Part shown: positions 5,302 through 6,454 of the stretch, piece after piece
How positions within the stretch are numbered: position 1 is the first letter of the stretch
Layout: each line of letters starts with the position of its first letter
NCBI GenBank assembly: GCA_015494005.1
Contig: WGCB01000368.1
Location: 1-6,454, forward strand
DNA: 6,454 nucleotides
Direction: 5' to 3'
Source of the DNA: Caldilineaceae bacterium
GTDB lineage: Bacteria > Chloroflexota > Anaerolineae > Caldilineales > Caldilineaceae
The notes under the pieces: model-generated
The model's input: only the letters and a program-made list of their open reading frames with translations
Databases searched by the model: none
What the model was told of the DNA's origin: nothing
Translations under genes and position numbers: made by a program

Positions 5302-6441
5302 GAGCACCACCTTTTCTAGAAAGAGTTGAGTCAAACGCCAGGAGATCAGGGCTGCTTCCTGTTGAGTGTGGTAGGTCTGGGTGGGATCACCCTTGCCCCA
5401 GCCACGGCCGGGTCGTCGGAGAAAATAGCGCCGGATGAAGGCTGCGGCTTGCTCGGGGAGATCGAACAGATCTTCGTAAAGCCGGTTGTAGGTGGGGGGC
5501 GGCGCTTCCCTGCCTCGTTTCGCCTGGGTGATCTGCCAACCGCGATCCACCAGAGCCGCCCACGCGTCTCGGTAGCCGGGGCTGGTTGCCACGGCCAAAA
5601 AGTTGGCCACTTCCAGGGGAAGAGGGTAGATGGTCAAATCCGCTCCCTGGCCGCTGTTGGTGAAATGGTAGGCTGTGAGGGTGGCCGGGGGCTCTTCCGC
5701 GCCCTGTTTCCGTTTCTGCTCCTGCATCGCTCCCATCAGGTGCTCAATGAGGAGAGTGCGGGCCCGGCGTGGGCTGGTTTCGGGCAACTTCTTCTCTCCG
5801 GCAGCCTGGGCAGCTTGGACGTTTTGCAGGTTGGTTGTGAGGAAGGTACGGGCGAAGTGGAGGATGAGGTCCGGATCGTCGCTGTGGACAGCCAGGAGCT
5901 TCCCGGCTACCTTAGCGCATCCCAGGGGCATCATGTAGAGCGCCAGCAGAGTTATTCCTGAAATTGGTGTTCCGGGATCACCATAAGGAAGAAAATTTAT
6001 GTATTCGTCACCGATAGTTAATGGAATCTGCGCTCGAGCACCCCGTCCGGGTCGAAGGCGTTGGGACAGTGGCTCGACCACCACAGGCCGGCCAGTGTAG
6101 ATGTCGATCTCCACCGCCTGAGCGTTCAATGGTTGATTCCATTGATAAAGATGTCGCTTTTGCCAAAGCTCGCGTTTTTGTCTTCTTTTCTCTTTCTCTT
6201 CGGGGCTCAAGCCCGGTTTATCGGGATTGTATGCGTCTTGATTGAACCACGCATTGCTGGTAAAGGCCACGCTCAGGAAAGATTTTAGCGGATTTACAAT
6301 GTAACTGCGGGCCATGTAGTCGGCCGCGGCCTGCAGGTCATCCTGGGTGAGCTCTCGGGGATGACGCTTGCGCGCATAGGCGGTCAAGGTGGCCAGGCCC
6401 ACGTCCACAAACGGATGGCCGGTGTAATCCAGATGGTCCAT
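4939..6441 (-). CDS. cas8b1: Type I-B Cascade large subunit Cas8b1 (Cst1 family)
   Basis: This is a 500-residue protein, likely the large subunit of the type I-B effector complex; family members recognise the PAM and help open the target duplex. The call rests on Cst1-like sequence patterns recalled from the family: an N-terminal TGHPFVDVG (residues 7-15), a central segment with NFLPYGDPGTPISG (149-162), then LLALYMMPLGC (165-175) and LLAVHSDDPDL (182-192). The position directly before a clear cst2-type cas7 supports it. The C-terminal 120 residues look helical and end in a very acidic tail (488-500). Family members usually carry CXXC zinc-knuckle motifs, but this protein has a single cysteine, C175. 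The ATG at 6441 is chosen because GGAGA lies 8 nt upstream and the conserved N-terminus starts at once; the window ends at 6454, so a longer upstream form cannot be fully excluded. Codons for roughly residues 47-160 are clearly AT-richer than the rest of the operon. Family identity is confident; the exact Cas8 subfamily is less so. Confidence 0.87.
   Translation of the reverse strand: MDHLDYTGHPFVDVGLATLTAYARKRHPRELTQDDLQAAADYMARSYIVNPLKSFLSVAFTSNAWFNQDAYNPDKPGLSPEEKEKRRQKRELWQKRHLYQWNQPLNAQAVEIDIYTGRPVVVEPLSQRLRPGRGARAQIPLTIGDEYINFLPYGDPGTPISGITLLALYMMPLGCAKVAGKLLAVHSDDPDLILHFARTFLTTNLQNVQAAQAAGEKKLPETSPRRARTLLIEHLMGAMQEQKRKQGAEEPPATLTAYHFTNSGQGADLTIYPLPLEVANFLAVATSPGYRDAWAALVDRGWQITQAKRGREAPPPTYNRLYEDLFDLPEQAAAFIRRYFLRRPGRGWGKGDPTQTYHTQQEAALISWRLTQLFLEKVVLMDELRIQHIRELGDDLARYIVAQNDRRFFRHFYMARHYGQVRAALIKASQAQVKRGQPPLVTLERFLAVFEQVEGVPHADWRLGRDLVLIRMFEQLFHQGWLQEHAAELPEDEENDVEHE
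5306..5313 (-). promoter_or_regulatory. Internal Shine-Dalgarno-like site in cas8
   Basis: Minus-strand AAGGTGGT, one base off AAGGAGGT, sits 4 nt before the in-frame ATG at 5301. It decides the proposed Cas11b start. It also encodes Lys-Val-Val of Cas8, so it could arise by chance from coding constraint. Confidence 0.5.
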
Positions 6442-6449
6442 TGGGGGAG

Positions 6450-6454
6450 TCTCC
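6450..6454 (-). promoter_or_regulatory. Ribosome binding site of cas8
   Basis: Minus-strand GGAGA lies 8 nt before the ATG at 6441 and supports that start. It is at the very edge of the window, so the operon promoter and any upstream gene such as cas6 would lie outside. Confidence 0.6.

Noticed and set aside
5326..5961. Plus-strand open frame of 211 codons opposite cas8
   Set aside because: It is antisense to cas8 with no domain pattern seen.

Overview
This 6.45 kb window is GC-rich, and all of its genes lie on the minus strand. Most of it is the interference (effector) part of a type I-B CRISPR-Cas locus of the Tneap lineage (Cst1/Cst2/Cas5t). In transcription order, from high to low coordinates, it reads cas8b1/cst1 (6441-4939), cas7/cst2 (4870-3788), cas5b (3770-3048) and a fused HD-helicase cas3 (3044-675). 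Below cas3 is a small single-strand transposase gene of the REP-associated tyrosine transposase (RAYT) type (616-50), surrounded by GC-rich nested palindromes.

The host is most likely a GC-rich environmental bacterium. A Cst-type I-B system next to a RAYT with its own REP-like palindromes would suit a Chloroflexota-like or similar thermophile-associated lineage, but this is a weak inference: the window has no rRNA, tRNA or housekeeping gene.

The four cas genes look intact and are tightly spaced: 68, 17 and 3 nt between them, each with a clear Shine-Dalgarno sequence. They should be one transcript starting upstream of position 6454. Cas7 would form the crRNA backbone, Cas5 would cap the 5' handle, and Cas8 would recognise the PAM and start the R-loop. 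Cas3 would be recruited to unwind and degrade the target. A credible internal start inside cas8 (ATG at 5301) would make a separate 120-residue small subunit, Cas11b, from the same gene. No cas6, cas4, cas1, cas2, CRISPR array or leader is visible. At its 3' end, where cas4-cas1-cas2 commonly follow in this subtype, the locus continues into the RAYT.

The points most worth a second look are the candidate Cas11b start, the loss of the zinc-knuckle cysteines in Cas8, an AT-richer patch in cas8 covering part of that region, and the nested palindromes around the RAYT, one of which also encodes the end of the transposase.
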